Positions 1 to 7,627 of a stretch of 11,841 nt of DNA are shown here, piece by piece. Positions within the stretch are counted from its first letter, which is position 1, and each line of letters begins with the position of its first letter. The DNA comes from Nitrospinota bacterium (GTDB lineage Bacteria > JAUXIQ01), in NCBI GenBank assembly GCA_030620925.1, contig JAUXIQ010000024.1:1-11841 (forward strand), given 5' to 3'. A model generated the notes under the pieces. The model ran no database searches and had not been told where the DNA came from. It saw only the letters and a program-made list of their open reading frames with translations. Made by a program: the position numbers and the translations under genes.

Positions 1-2
1 AC

Positions 3-1538
3 CTGATCCAGCAGATACAGAACATGAAGCGGGAGTTGATGGAAAAATACTCTGGAGACCCGGCGAGAGATGAAATCAAGCGCGAGCTGGAAAATTTCGA
101 TGAGAGACAGGTTCAAAAAATAAAAGACCTCATGGAGAAGCTGCGCCAGGCAATGAACGAGAAACAGGCTGCAGGTGAGGCCTTGCCCAAAGAGCAGTCC
201 CGCGCGCTGGATCAGCTCACCAGCAGCGGAGACCGCATGGGCCTTGAACAGCTCATGGAGAAACTTCAAGGCGACACCTCGCAAGGCCAGAGAGGTTTAG
301 ATGAGTTGCAGCGCGCTCTCGAAGAGGCCCTGAAGAAGCTGGAAGAGTCGGACCTTACTGACGAAGGAGAGAATCAACAGATGGAGCAGTTCGGCCAGCA
401 GTTGCACGACCTGGCGGAGTTGAAAAAATTTCTCGAGCGCAACGTTTTCGACGGCCCTGAATCCCTCACGCTGGAAGAAGCCCGAAAACTAATGGAGAAG
501 ATAAACACCCTGGACCAACTGGAACAGAGCCTAAAACAGACGCGCTGGGGCGGCGATCTGGAGGAGGTCGATGAAGAGCTTCTTGAAGAGTTGCTGGGAG
601 AGGAAGCGCGCGATGCTTTCCAGCGCCTTAAGTCGCTCAAAACGATGCTGGAGGAAGCGGGTTTCGCCCGACGAAAAGGCGATAAGCTCGAGCTGACTCC
701 CCGGGGAATGCGTAAGATAGGTGAGAAGGCGCTCAAAGACATCTTCTCCACCTTGAACAAAGACCATTTCGGAAAACACGATATGAGCAAAAGGGGCATG
801 GGCGGCGTCCGTTCGGAGGATACCCGCCGCTACCAATACGGAGACCCCTTCTCGGTGGACTTAAGCCGCACCCTCATGAACGCCCTCAATCGAACCGTAC
901 CGGGCGATCCGTTGACTTTAAACCCGGACGACTTCGAAGTATATCACACCGAATTCATGACCCAGAGCTCCACCGTCCTCATGCTCGATATGAGCTGGTC
1001 CATGGCCTGGTTCAACAGGTTTTACGCCGCCAAAAAGGTCGCCATGGCCCTCAAGGAGCTCATCCGCTCAAAATTCCCCAGGGATAAACTTCGCATAGTG
1101 GGCTTCTACGCTTACGCCAAAGAGCTGCAGTTCGATGAACTTCCTTATACTACCTGGATGGAAGGAACGCTGGGGACCAACATACAGGAAGGATTAAGAA
1201 TCTCCTCTAAGCTCCTGGAGCGGGACAGGGGTACAAACAAACAGGTCATCCTCATTACCGACGGCGAGCCGACCGCCCACGTGGAAAACGGGCGCTTCTA
1301 CTTCCAGTACCCGCCCAGCAGACGCACCATACTGGCCACCCTGCGCGAGGTTAAGCGCTGCACCAAGAGAGGCATCACGATCAATACCTTCATGCTCGGC
1401 GGGGAAGACTATATGGCTGACTTCGTCGCCCAGATGACCCGGCTCAACAAGGGACGCGCCTTCTATACCACCCCCGAAAACCTGGGTAACTACCTCCTCG
1501 TGGATTACATTACGAACAAACGACAGAATATCCGCTGA
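3..1538 (+). CDS. vWA-domain protein with helical N-terminal region (5' truncated)
   Basis: The frame is open to the left edge, so the true start is probably outside the window; the ATG at 24 is only the first Met. Numbering from that Met, residues 1 to about 250 are highly charged, Glu/Lys/Leu-rich and helical (coiled-coil-like). Residues about 315-495 form a von Willebrand factor A domain. Its MIDAS metal site is visible: D322-x-S-x-S (DMSWSM), T385 (LGTN) and D413 (TDGEP). There is no signal peptide or membrane segment in the visible part. The layout resembles the COG4867-type vWA proteins, which are often encoded near MoxR-like AAA+ ATPases and are thought to act with them in metal insertion or complex remodelling. 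No partner is visible, since the gene enters from the edge. The fold call is firm; the role is inference. Confidence 0.9.
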   Translation: MIQQIQNMKRELMEKYSGDPARDEIKRELENFDERQVQKIKDLMEKLRQAMNEKQAAGEALPKEQSRALDQLTSSGDRMGLEQLMEKLQGDTSQGQRGLDELQRALEEALKKLEESDLTDEGENQQMEQFGQQLHDLAELKKFLERNVFDGPESLTLEEARKLMEKINTLDQLEQSLKQTRWGGDLEEVDEELLEELLGEEARDAFQRLKSLKTMLEEAGFARRKGDKLELTPRGMRKIGEKALKDIFSTLNKDHFGKHDMSKRGMGGVRSEDTRRYQYGDPFSVDLSRTLMNALNRTVPGDPLTLNPDDFEVYHTEFMTQSSTVLMLDMSWSMAWFNRFYAAKKVAMALKELIRSKFPRDKLRIVGFYAYAKELQFDELPYTTWMEGTLGTNIQEGLRISSKLLERDRGTNKQVILITDGEPTAHVENGRFYFQYPPSRRTILATLREVKRCTKRGITINTFMLGGEDYMADFVAQMTRLNKGRAFYTTPENLGNYLLVDYITNKRQNIR

Positions 1539-1701
1539 TTATCGCGGAATCGTTCCGGGCGGTGAAAACCATTTCTGAAAAAGCCGATGGTTGGCCTTTG
1601 CGTTCGTGGGGATATTTTTTTGCATTAATCCCTTTGATCCATAGAGAATTAAGAACGACGGGATATATTTAATATAAAAATTTTCAGAGAGGAGTAACGC
1701 C

Positions 1702-2223
1702 ATGAGTCTTGAAGGAAAACGAATAGCTTTACTGGTTGAGAACACGTATCAGGAGATGGAGGTCTGGTACCCTCTTTACCGGCTGCGTGAAGAGGGTGCT
1801 GAAGTGGTTACGGTAGGCTCCGGCAGCGCAGAAACCTACCACAGCAAGCTGGGTTATCCCGTCAACGCCGCCGCCTCCGCGGACAGAGTAACGGCAGCGG
1901 ATTACGACGCCGTGGTGATCCCGGGCGGCTACGCCCCGGACATTATGCGCCGCTATCCCTCTATGGTACAACTGGTGCGGGATATATTCAATCAGGGTAA
2001 AATCGTGGCCGCCATATGCCACGCAGGCTGGATGCTATGCTCGGCAGGCATCCTACAAGGTAAGAAAGCCACCTGCTTCTTCGCCATCAAGGACGACCTG
2101 ATTAATGCCGGTGCCGAATACCTCGATGCAGCGGTGGTGCGAGATGGGAACTTGATAACCTCGAGGACGCCTGACGACCTGCCCGATTTCTGCAAGGAGA
2201 TAATAAACGCCCTGAGGGAATAA
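1702..2223 (+). CDS. DJ-1/PfpI family protein (class I glutamine amidotransferase-like)
   Basis: A cytoplasmic alpha/beta protein of 173 residues, the usual length for PfpI/YhbO-type members. The nucleophile elbow is clear: A-I-C106-H107-A-G-W. The conserved acidic residue near the N-terminus is probably E20 (YQEMEVWYP), which aligns by eye with Glu18 of DJ-1. VVIPGGYAPD (71-80) and the C-terminal S-R-T-P-D-D-L-P stretch (154-161) are also typical. Family members have been described as proteases, deglycases or chaperones, and sequence alone does not choose among them. The start is supported by GAGAGGAG 6 to 13 bases upstream of the ATG. The 163-bp gap after the vWA gene is AT-rich near this start and may hold its promoter, but I see no convincing -35/-10 pair. 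The gene converges on the minus-strand gene ending at 2259. Confidence 0.92.
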   Translation: MSLEGKRIALLVENTYQEMEVWYPLYRLREEGAEVVTVGSGSAETYHSKLGYPVNAAASADRVTAADYDAVVIPGGYAPDIMRRYPSMVQLVRDIFNQGKIVAAICHAGWMLCSAGILQGKKATCFFAIKDDLINAGAEYLDAAVVRDGNLITSRTPDDLPDFCKEIINALRE

Positions 2224-2232
2224 TACCGGGAG

Positions 2233-2258
2233 AGCCGAGCACCTGTAAGCCATCGGCT
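2233..2258. terminator. hairpin between convergent genes
   Basis: AGCCGA (2233-2238) and TCGGCT (2253-2258) form a perfect 6-bp stem with a 14-base loop in the 35-bp gap between two convergent genes. There is no T-tract on either side, so this is at best a weak or factor-assisted terminator. The position is the main argument. Confidence 0.35.
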
Positions 2259-2549
2259 TCAGACGAGCGTATTGTACAATATGTTCAATCCCTCGTCCGC
2301 GTCGAGGACCGGGTAGACTTTTACCTCGGCATATTGCATGATGGGGGCGATCTCCCTGAGGAGGTCCTGATGGTCTTCCGCCTCGATGAGTGAAAAGACT
2401 ATGTTCTCCCCTACCACGCTGAAACGCACGATGGTGGTTGCCCCTCCTACATCCTTTCCCACCGGCCGGCGTGCTATCTGTCGCATCCCTGTTTCCACCA
2501 CCGCCTTAGTCTGGTCGCACTCCCAGGAAACGGTTACCATATATTTCAT
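2259..2549 (-). CDS. small conserved-looking protein of unknown function
   Basis: A 96-residue protein with no signal peptide or membrane segment. The pattern MKYMVTVSWE, a helix with several Gln/Arg residues, IVRFSVVGENIVFSLIEAED, a second helix, then AEVKVYPVLD suggests beta-alpha-beta-beta-alpha-beta, as in small dimeric alpha+beta-barrel proteins (DUF3303, EthD or muconolactone-isomerase-like). I cannot assign it to one of these. The start has a strong Shine-Dalgarno (GGGAGGGG, about 4 bases before the ATG). It is the third minus-strand gene after the TIGR00725 protein and apt, 35 bp downstream of apt, so it is probably in the same transcript. The strong ribosome site and clean frame make it a real gene. 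Confidence 0.75.
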   Translation of the reverse strand: MKYMVTVSWECDQTKAVVETGMRQIARRPVGKDVGGATTIVRFSVVGENIVFSLIEAEDHQDLLREIAPIMQYAEVKVYPVLDADEGLNILYNTLV

Positions 2550-2584
2550 TGACCCCTCCCAGCGTTAGACAAAAATAATCCCGA

Positions 2585-3103
2585 TCAGAAAGTTATAAGC
2601 GTAAATACGTTATAATCTTTTAGCTTCTCGCGGCCGTTGAGAAAAGACAGCTCCACCATGAAAGCGAGTTCATGAATCCCCACGCCCAGCTTGCTCACCA
2701 GTTTCGCCGCTGCTCCCATGGTACCCCCGGTGGCCAGTAAGTCGTCCACCAACAACACCTTCTGCCCCGGCTCCAAGGCGTCTACGTGTATCTCCATCGA
2801 GTCGGTGCCGTATTCCAGCTCATAAGTCTCCCGGAGCGTATCATAGGGGAGTTTGCCCGGTTTCCGGATGGGCACCACCCCCGCCCCCAGTCTGTAAGCG
2901 AGCACCGAGACCAGAAGGAAACCGCGCGCCTCTATTCCCACCACCTTGTCTATTCCCGCCCCCTTATAACGATCGGCCATCAGGTCAACGGCGAGTTTGA
3001 AGGAAGAGGCGTCCCCCAGCAGAGGGGTGATGTCCTTGAATATGATGCCTTCTTTAGGGAAATCGGGTATATCCCTTATTTTAGATTTCAGCTCCTCGAT
3101 CAT
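2585..3103 (-). CDS. apt: adenine phosphoribosyltransferase
   Basis: Cytoplasmic purine-salvage enzyme: adenine + PRPP gives AMP + pyrophosphate. At 172 residues it has the standard length. The N-terminal [18 protein letters not shown] signature (12-29) is the adenine-binding hood region. G56-I-E-A-R-G (56-61) and [10 protein letters not shown] (77-86) are the flexible-loop region. The 13-residue PRPP-binding motif is at 116-128 ([13 protein letters not shown]), with the acidic pair D120-D121. The ATG has a G-rich ribosome site just upstream and lies 15 bases after the stop of the TIGR00725 gene, so the two are probably co-transcribed. The third gene of the cluster follows 35 bp later. Confidence 0.97.
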   Translation of the reverse strand: MIEELKSKIRDIPDFPKEGIIFKDITPLLGDASSFKLAVDLMADRYKGAGIDKVVGIEARGFLLVSVLAYRLGAGVVPIRKPGKLPYDTLRETYELEYGTDSMEIHVDALEPGQKVLLVDDLLATGGTMGAAAKLVSKLGVGIHELAFMVELSFLNGREKLKDYNVFTLITF

Positions 3104-3118
3104 TCCTAGCCCCCTGTT

Positions 3119-3580
3119 TCAATACCTTAAAAACTCGAATGCCTTTTCTACCGCTTCCTCAGGGCTGCCGGCGGTCTGCACACCCTCTATCGATTCCCAT
3201 CCGCCAATGGTGACAACAGGCACCCCCATCTTGAGGGCCAGGGCTATCTCGGAGAGAGTCCCATATTCGCCCGAGACCGCCACCACCGCATGGCAGCTCC
3301 TCACCAGCACCGCGTTCCTGGCATGGCCCATGTCCGTCGCTATCGGGATATCCACGTAGGGGTTCGCCTCTTTCACCGAGGAGCCGGGCAGGATACCCAC
3401 GGTTAATCCCCCGGCCTCCCTTGCGCCCCTGCTGGCCGCTTCCATGACGCCGCCCAGGCCGCCGGTAAAAAGGGCTGCACCCTTTCCGGCTACCAACTGC
3501 CCCACCTGGTAGGCGATCTCCGCCGTGCGGGAATCGCACTTCGACGCCCCGATAACTGCAATATGAATTTTCGCTGCCAT
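3119..3580 (-). CDS. TIGR00725 / LOG-like Rossmann-fold protein
   Basis: From the ATG at 3580 the protein has 153 residues: MAAKIHIAVIGASKCD, then a Rossmann-like fold with TGGLGGVMEAASRGAREAGG and V-S-G-E-Y-G-T-L-S-E-I-A near the end. These are the hallmarks of the TIGR00725 family, relatives of LOG/lysine-decarboxylase-like (SLOG) nucleotide-binding proteins. Family function is not established; a nucleotide or nucleobase ligand is an inference that fits with apt directly downstream. A TTG at 3619 would extend the frame by 13 residues (MFCVGGKKYIISS). I reject it: those residues precede the usual family N-terminus and the TTG lies in the T-rich tail of a terminator hairpin. No Shine-Dalgarno precedes the ATG at 3580, so the message may be nearly leaderless. 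Confidence 0.85.
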   Translation of the reverse strand: MAAKIHIAVIGASKCDSRTAEIAYQVGQLVAGKGAALFTGGLGGVMEAASRGAREAGGLTVGILPGSSVKEANPYVDIPIATDMGHARNAVLVRSCHAVVAVSGEYGTLSEIALALKMGVPVVTIGGWESIEGVQTAGSPEEAVEKAFEFLRY

Positions 3581-3589
3581 TGATGAAAT

Positions 3590-3619
3590 AATATATTTTT
3601 TTCCACCAACACAAAACAA
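3590..3619 (-). promoter_or_regulatory. possible sigma-70-type promoter for the TIGR00725-apt cluster
   Basis: On the minus strand, TTGTTT (3619-3614) and TATATT (3595-3590) are separated by 18 bases. The predicted start of transcription is about 3 bases before the ATG at 3580. This agrees with the missing Shine-Dalgarno site (leaderless message). The region is AT-rich, so chance matches are easy. Confidence 0.35.
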
Positions 3620-3650
3620 TAAAAAGCGAGGTCTTTAAAAAAACCTCGCC
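3612..3650 (-). terminator. intrinsic terminator after the hicBA remnant
   Basis: GCGAGGT (3626-3632) pairs perfectly with ACCTCGC (3643-3649), and three further A-T pairs are possible inside after one mismatch. Read on the minus strand the hairpin is followed by TTTTTATTGTTTTG, a good U-tract. On the plus strand nothing T-rich follows, so it works for transcripts coming from the hicB side. It separates that unit from the TIGR00725-apt cluster. Confidence 0.65.
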
Positions 3651-3702
3651 GCCATTTTAAATAACGGTCGCAATTGCTGCCAGCTTTGCGTCCTTTTTTT
3701 TT

Positions 3703-3751
3703 AGGTAATTATCCCATTTTTATTCGACTGTTTCGATGCCTATAATTACCT
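3703..3751. repeat. 10-bp inverted repeat across the end of the hicA remnant
   Basis: AGGTAATTAT (3703-3712) and ATAATTACCT (3742-3751) are perfect reverse complements, 29 bases apart, spanning the last codons of the hicA remnant. There is no T-tract in the transcribed direction and the arms are AT-rich, so it may be fortuitous. Confidence 0.3.
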
Positions 3752-3919
3752 GTTTAACTATCTTAGGATGTAAAATCCTTCCGCCATGGAACGGGATAAC
3801 AATTCGTTTGTTCTCTTATATATATATTTTATGACTGCCCTTGCTTCTAACCATTTGAAACCGGCTTTCAGCAACATCGATTCTGCTTCCTGGGATGTTA
3901 AGCGAGGCGACTTAGGCAA
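3720..3919 (-). pseudogene. hicA: hicA toxin pseudogene (frameshift plus internal stop)
   Basis: The minus strand from a TTG at 3919 reads LPKSPRLTSQEAESMLLKAGFKWL. The frame then shifts at about 3848-3851 and continues as RSKGSHKIYI, a TAA stop (3818-3816), then ENKRIVIPFHGGRILHPKIV and KQVIIGIETVE ending at 3720. Joined, this is a complete HicA mRNA-interferase: the N-terminal R-L-T-x-x-E segment, the G-S-H motif carrying the catalytic His, and the IPFHGG-(R/K)-I-L-H-P end. Total length is 200 bases, consistent with one lost base from a 67-codon frame. The start overlaps the hicB stop by 8 bases, the expected coupled layout of a HicBA pair. Two independent lesions mean the toxin is dead unless one is a sequencing error. 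Confidence 0.85.
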
Positions 3920-4136
3920 GGTCAACCTCTATGGTGGTGGTTAAAATCTCTTTACTTAAGGACTCCTTAATTTCCTCTTCGGATAGTGTTTCTAAATAAA
4001 GTTCTATAGCTTCTTTTATATTTGACATAACATCTTCTAAAGAGTCGCCTTGGGTCTGGCATCCTTCCAGTTCAGGGCAATAGGCATAATATCCGTGCTC
4101 GTCTTTTTCTATAACTATGCTGACCTTACAATTCAT
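3912..4136 (-). CDS. hicB: HicB-family antitoxin (UPF0150-like)
   Basis: A 74-residue protein with the HicB partial RNase-H-like fold: V-S-I-V-I-E-K-D-E-H-G-Y-Y-A-Y-C-P-E-L-E-G-C (5-26), then Q-T-Q-G-D-S-L-E-D-V-M-S-N-I-K-E-A-I-E-L-Y-L (27-48). In a working pair it would bind and neutralise HicA. Short HicB proteins like this one have no separate DNA-binding domain, and none is seen here, so autoregulation would depend on the fold itself. It begins 34 bases after the 3' end of tRNA-Pro(CGG). Only a weak ribosome site (GAAAGATA) precedes the ATG. The partner hicA downstream is broken, so this is an orphan antitoxin. Confidence 0.85.
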   Translation of the reverse strand: MNCKVSIVIEKDEHGYYAYCPELEGCQTQGDSLEDVMSNIKEAIELYLETLSEEEIKESLSKEILTTTIEVDLA

Positions 4137-4170
4137 TATCTTTCATTCTTTTCGCATCACATATTATTAA

Positions 4171-4248
<78 letters not shown>

Positions 4249-4299
4249 ACCCCAATATCTCTTCTTTCAGAGGCGGTGAGAAATTATACTCCATCCGTA

Positions 4300-4944
4300 T
4301 TATTCTTTCCAGCCGTAGTTTCCCACCAATTTTACGAATATGCAGCCGCTCAAGCTGAATCTTTCGAAGTCGTCTCCCCTGCGCACCACCTTTCTCAGAA
4401 TCTGTGAATCAGACCCGCCCACGGGAATTAAGAGCCTGCCGCCATCCGCGAGCTGTTCCATAAGGGGGGGAGGAATATCAGGAGAGCCTGCTGAAACCAC
4501 TATGGCTTCGAAGGGGCTCTCTTCTTCCCATCCCAGGGTGCCGTCCCCTACCCTCACGCATACATTTCGGATTCCCAGTTCTTCAAGCTTCTTCCGGGCA
4601 TCATCGGCCAGCGACTCTTTCCGCTCCATGCTGTACACCCTGTCGGCCAGGCGGCACAATAAAGCAGTCATGTATCCGGAGCCGGTTCCTATTTCCAGCA
4701 CCTTTTCTCCGCCTGTCAGCTCCATGGCTTCAATCATCAGTGCCACCATATAGGGCTGGGAAATGGTCTGGTTCTCTCCTATGGGCAGCGGATTGTCATC
4801 ATACGCCTTGTCCACCAACGCGGCGTCCACGAACCGGTGTCTCGGAACTTCTCTGAAGGCGTCAAGCACTCGCTTATCGCGGATGCTTCTTCCTGCCAAC
4901 TGTTCCTGCACCATCCGCTCTGCTGCTAAGCGATAATCTTTCAT
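4300..4944 (-). CDS. pcm: protein-L-isoaspartate O-methyltransferase
   Basis: Cytoplasmic repair enzyme that methylates L-isoaspartyl residues in damaged proteins using S-adenosylmethionine. It has 214 residues, the normal length. The family signature G57-E-N-Q-T-I-S-Q-P-Y-M (57-67) is present. SAM motif I is V-L-E-I-G-T-G-S-G-Y (82-91), motif post-I is V-Y-S-M-E-R (103-108), and S-A-G-S-P-D-I-P (151-158) and G-G-R-L-L-I-P-V-G (168-176) follow as expected. It is the last protein gene of the surE-FAD-pcm group, 42 bp after the FAD gene. The ribosome site is weak (GGGA about 9 bases upstream). surE-pcm neighbourhood is common in bacteria and links both to stress or stationary-phase repair. Confidence 0.96.
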   Translation of the reverse strand: MKDYRLAAERMVQEQLAGRSIRDKRVLDAFREVPRHRFVDAALVDKAYDDNPLPIGENQTISQPYMVALMIEAMELTGGEKVLEIGTGSGYMTALLCRLADRVYSMERKESLADDARKKLEELGIRNVCVRVGDGTLGWEEESPFEAIVVSAGSPDIPPPLMEQLADGGRLLIPVGGSDSQILRKVVRRGDDFERFSLSGCIFVKLVGNYGWKE

Positions 4945-4986
4945 GGTTTATCCCAGAGGAAAAACCTTCTTTCAGGATGGCCTCTC

Positions 4987-6366
4987 TCAGCCCAACCTTC
5001 TCAATATCTCCTTCCCGGCCAGCACTCCGGAGGCGGAAGACTGCACAACACCCCTGCTCACCCCGGCGCCGTCTCCAATAGCGAAGAGGTTTTGCACCTG
5101 GGTCTCCATGGAAGAGCTGAGCGCCAGCTTCATGGAGTAGAATTTAACCTCCACCCCGTAAATAAGCGTGTGCCGGGAATAGACACCGGGGGCCAGCTTG
5201 TCCATGGCCGTCAGCATCTCAAGAATATCCGTGAGGTATCTGTAAGGCAGCACGAAACTCAAGTCTCCGGGAGTGGCTTCCTGCAAGGTGGGCTTCACTG
5301 CGCCTCTGGCAACGCGCTCTTTAGTGGACCGGCGTCCCTTCAGGAGGTCTCCCAATCGTTGAACTATAACTCCTTCCCCGAGGAAGTTGGCAAGCCTGGC
5401 GATATATTTACCGTAGGATATAGGCTCGTTGAACGGCTCGGTGAAGCTGGTGCTCACCAGGATGGCGAAATTGGTATTGTCGCTGTTGCCGTTTTCCAGG
5501 CTGTGCCCGTTGACCGTGGACACACCGTTGTAAACTTCTTTTATCACTTCGCCGTAAGGGTTCATGCAGAAGGTGCGCACGCGGTCGTCGAAGTGTCGGG
5601 AGGTAAAAAGGAGCTTGGGCTCGTAGGTTACATCGGTGAGCTCTTTAAGCACTGAACCGCGCAGCTCCACCCTGACACCGATATCAACGGGGTTGCTCAC
5701 CGTGCTCAGGCCCAGTTGCTCTGATACTCCGCTCAACCATTCCGCACCCTGTCTGCCCGGAGCGAGAACAACATATTTACCCCGGTATTCTTCTCCCTTT
5801 TCGTCGACCACCCCCACTGCTTTGTTTCGCTCCAGCACAATATCCCGAACGGACGTTTTGAAACGTATATCCACTTTATCCTGCAGGGATTCTTTTATAT
5901 TCCGGAGCACTTGCGGACATCTGTCCGTCCCCATGTGCCTGATCCTGGTGGGAAGCAGTTTTAAGTCGCACTTCTCGGCTCGTTCCTGCAGTTTCCGCAC
6001 CTCTTCGACATCGAGGCCATAGACTTTTTCCGGGGCCCCGAACCGGAGGTAGGAATCGTCCACATATTCCATGAGGGGGGTCAGCTCTTTCACGTCTATA
6101 AAGTTATGGAGAAAGCCGCCTACATCGGGAGAGAGGGTGAGTTTCCCGTCACTATACATCCCTGCTCCGCCCCATCCGCTTAAATCAGCTACGGAGCTGT
6201 TTCCCACTTCGGCGGAGTGGTCGAGATTGCCCAGCGAACTGCGCTGGTCTATATCCTCCCCTTTCTCCAGCAGGAGGACTTTAGCGCCCTCTTTTCTGGT
6301 CAATTCCAGGACGGTGAATATACCGGCGGGCCCGGCGCCGACTATTATGGCATCGTAAGTCTTCAA
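4987..6366 (-). CDS. FAD-dependent dehydrogenase, COG2509-like
   Basis: A 459-residue flavoprotein. The N-terminal FAD-binding Rossmann motif is A-I-I-V-G-A-G-P-A-G (6-15), ending at the acidic E34. G-W-G-G-A-G-M-Y-S-D-G-K-L (64-76) and the C-terminal L-F-A-I-G-D-G-A-G-V-S-R-G (about 430-442) fit the uncharacterised FAD-dependent dehydrogenases of COG2509. The substrate is unknown. The start codon is TTG at 6366. It overlaps the surE stop by 4 bases (TTGA), with GGAG 9 bases upstream inside surE, so translation is probably coupled to surE. There is no signal peptide or membrane helix, so it should be cytosolic. Confidence 0.92.
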   Translation of the reverse strand: MKTYDAIIVGAGPAGIFTVLELTRKEGAKVLLLEKGEDIDQRSSLGNLDHSAEVGNSSVADLSGWGGAGMYSDGKLTLSPDVGGFLHNFIDVKELTPLMEYVDDSYLRFGAPEKVYGLDVEEVRKLQERAEKCDLKLLPTRIRHMGTDRCPQVLRNIKESLQDKVDIRFKTSVRDIVLERNKAVGVVDEKGEEYRGKYVVLAPGRQGAEWLSGVSEQLGLSTVSNPVDIGVRVELRGSVLKELTDVTYEPKLLFTSRHFDDRVRTFCMNPYGEVIKEVYNGVSTVNGHSLENGNSDNTNFAILVSTSFTEPFNEPISYGKYIARLANFLGEGVIVQRLGDLLKGRRSTKERVARGAVKPTLQEATPGDLSFVLPYRYLTDILEMLTAMDKLAPGVYSRHTLIYGVEVKFYSMKLALSSSMETQVQNLFAIGDGAGVSRGVVQSSASGVLAGKEILRRLG

Positions 6367-7112
6367 TGAGTTATTCTCCAGTCTTGGAGCTCGGCTATCG
6401 CCTTATAGTTGGTCAGATCGAGGTGTAAAGGGGTGATGGATATGTATCCATCCCTTACCGCCTGTATGTCCGACTGCTCTTCTTCATGCCAGCCGAGATC
6501 GTTTCCTCCTATCCAGTAGTATTTCTGTCCCCGCGGGTCCGTCTTTTCTATTATGGAGTCCTCCCAGATGCGTTTCCCTTGTCGGGTAATCTTTATCCCT
6601 TTGATCTCATGGTCTTGCAAGTTGGGGATATTCACATTTAGGAGAGAATCTTGGGGCATCCCTTTTTCCATGACCAGTTCAACTAATTTAGACGCAAAGC
6701 CGGAGGCCACTTTGTAATCGATCTTGTCTTTCCCGTCAACCGAAATAGCTACTGATGGAATGTCCAACAATGTTCCTTCGATGGCTGCGCTTACCGTCCC
6801 CGAATAGGTGATGTCGTCTCCCAGATTCCCCCCCTGATTAATCCCGGAAATTAGCAGATCGGGTTTTTTCATTTTTAATATGGCGTTAACGGCAAGGTTT
6901 ACGCAGTCGGTGGGGGTACCGCTTACTTGATACCAGTTATCAGCGGTCTTTTCTACCCGCAGCGGCCTGTGGAGGGTGAGTGAATGGCCAGCCGCGCTTC
7001 TGTCTCTGTCGGGAGCAACCACATACAGCTTGCCCATTTTCCCAAGCGCCTTGTGGAGGTGCTTAAGCCCGTCGGCGTTAATTCCATCGTCGTTGGTGAT
7101 TAATATTATCAT
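6363..7112 (-). CDS. surE: 5'/3'-nucleotidase SurE
   Basis: Metal-dependent phosphatase acting on nucleoside monophosphates. I start it at the ATG at 7112, giving 249 residues beginning MIILITNDDG, which is where SurE proteins normally begin. All four known metal ligands are present: D8, D9, S39 (D-R-S-A-A-G-H-S) and N92 (S-G-I-N-Q-G-G-N). G-T-P-T-D-C (65-70) and Y-S-G-T-V-S-A-A (103-110) are also diagnostic. A longer frame reaches 7187, but the extra 25 residues match no part of the family and overlap a likely promoter. GGATCGGG sits just upstream of the chosen ATG. It heads the surE-FAD-pcm group. Confidence 0.96.
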   Translation of the reverse strand: MIILITNDDGINADGLKHLHKALGKMGKLYVVAPDRDRSAAGHSLTLHRPLRVEKTADNWYQVSGTPTDCVNLAVNAILKMKKPDLLISGINQGGNLGDDITYSGTVSAAIEGTLLDIPSVAISVDGKDKIDYKVASGFASKLVELVMEKGMPQDSLLNVNIPNLQDHEIKGIKITRQGKRIWEDSIIEKTDPRGQKYYWIGGNDLGWHEEEQSDIQAVRDGYISITPLHLDLTNYKAIAELQDWRITH

Positions 7113-7141
7113 AAACCCGATCCAGCGTAATCTTCCCCATT

Positions 7142-7169
7142 TATATACTTCGGTTCTTCCAGAATACAA
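7142..7169 (-). promoter_or_regulatory. likely promoter of the surE-FAD-pcm group
   Basis: On the minus strand, TTGTAT (7169-7164) and TATATA (7147-7142) are 16 bases apart. The predicted start of transcription is about 25 bases before the surE ATG. It is the best pair in the upstream region, and it supports the short SurE start. Confidence 0.42.
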
Positions 7170-7286
7170 TTTAACACTATACCTCATTAAACTTCACTCT
7201 TTTTTCATTTTTCCGTTGATTTTCAGATGGCAGCAAGGAAGGATATGGTTGATATCACTCATTCCGGGAGGGATGGGAAAGGTAAA

Positions 7287-7346
<60 letters not shown>

Positions 7347-7627
7347 TCCCATAACTCCCTGAAATCATTCAACTTATTGATTTTCTTAACTTCGAGTTGT
7401 AGAAACAATAGAATGAAAAGAAGCAAAAACATTAATACATGTCACATTTTGTCACGAAATAATGGACCAGAATACATGTGGTTGAGTGCCTGTTGCCGAA
7501 ATTACTCCCCAGCTTGCTGTGGGGAGAGTTCATTCTTCTAACAAAAGCAGATTCATTGGTTCCTAGGTTATTCAGTTTCCTTAAATACCAAAAGCTGATA
7601 AACCTATTACGGCTCTATTTCCTGGAA
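7347..7627. other. gene-poor AT-rich stretch next to the att-like site
   Basis: I see no credible coding frame. Two small structures stand out. AATACATGT occurs twice in direct orientation (7434-7442 and 7471-7479). A hairpin CTCCCCA / TGGGGAG lies at 7505-7526, with moderately T-rich sequence after it on the plus strand. The repeats could be integrase arm-type sites or chance, and nothing else is supported. Confidence 0.5.

Noticed and set aside
374-836. Minus-strand frames of 141 and 101 codons within the vWA gene
   Set aside because: Antisense shadows of a Glu/Leu-rich helical region, giving Ser/Arg-rich nonsense.
7113-7187. 25-residue N-terminal extension of SurE
   Set aside because: SurE normally begins at the M-x-I-L-x-T-N-D-D-G segment, and the extension overlaps the likely promoter.
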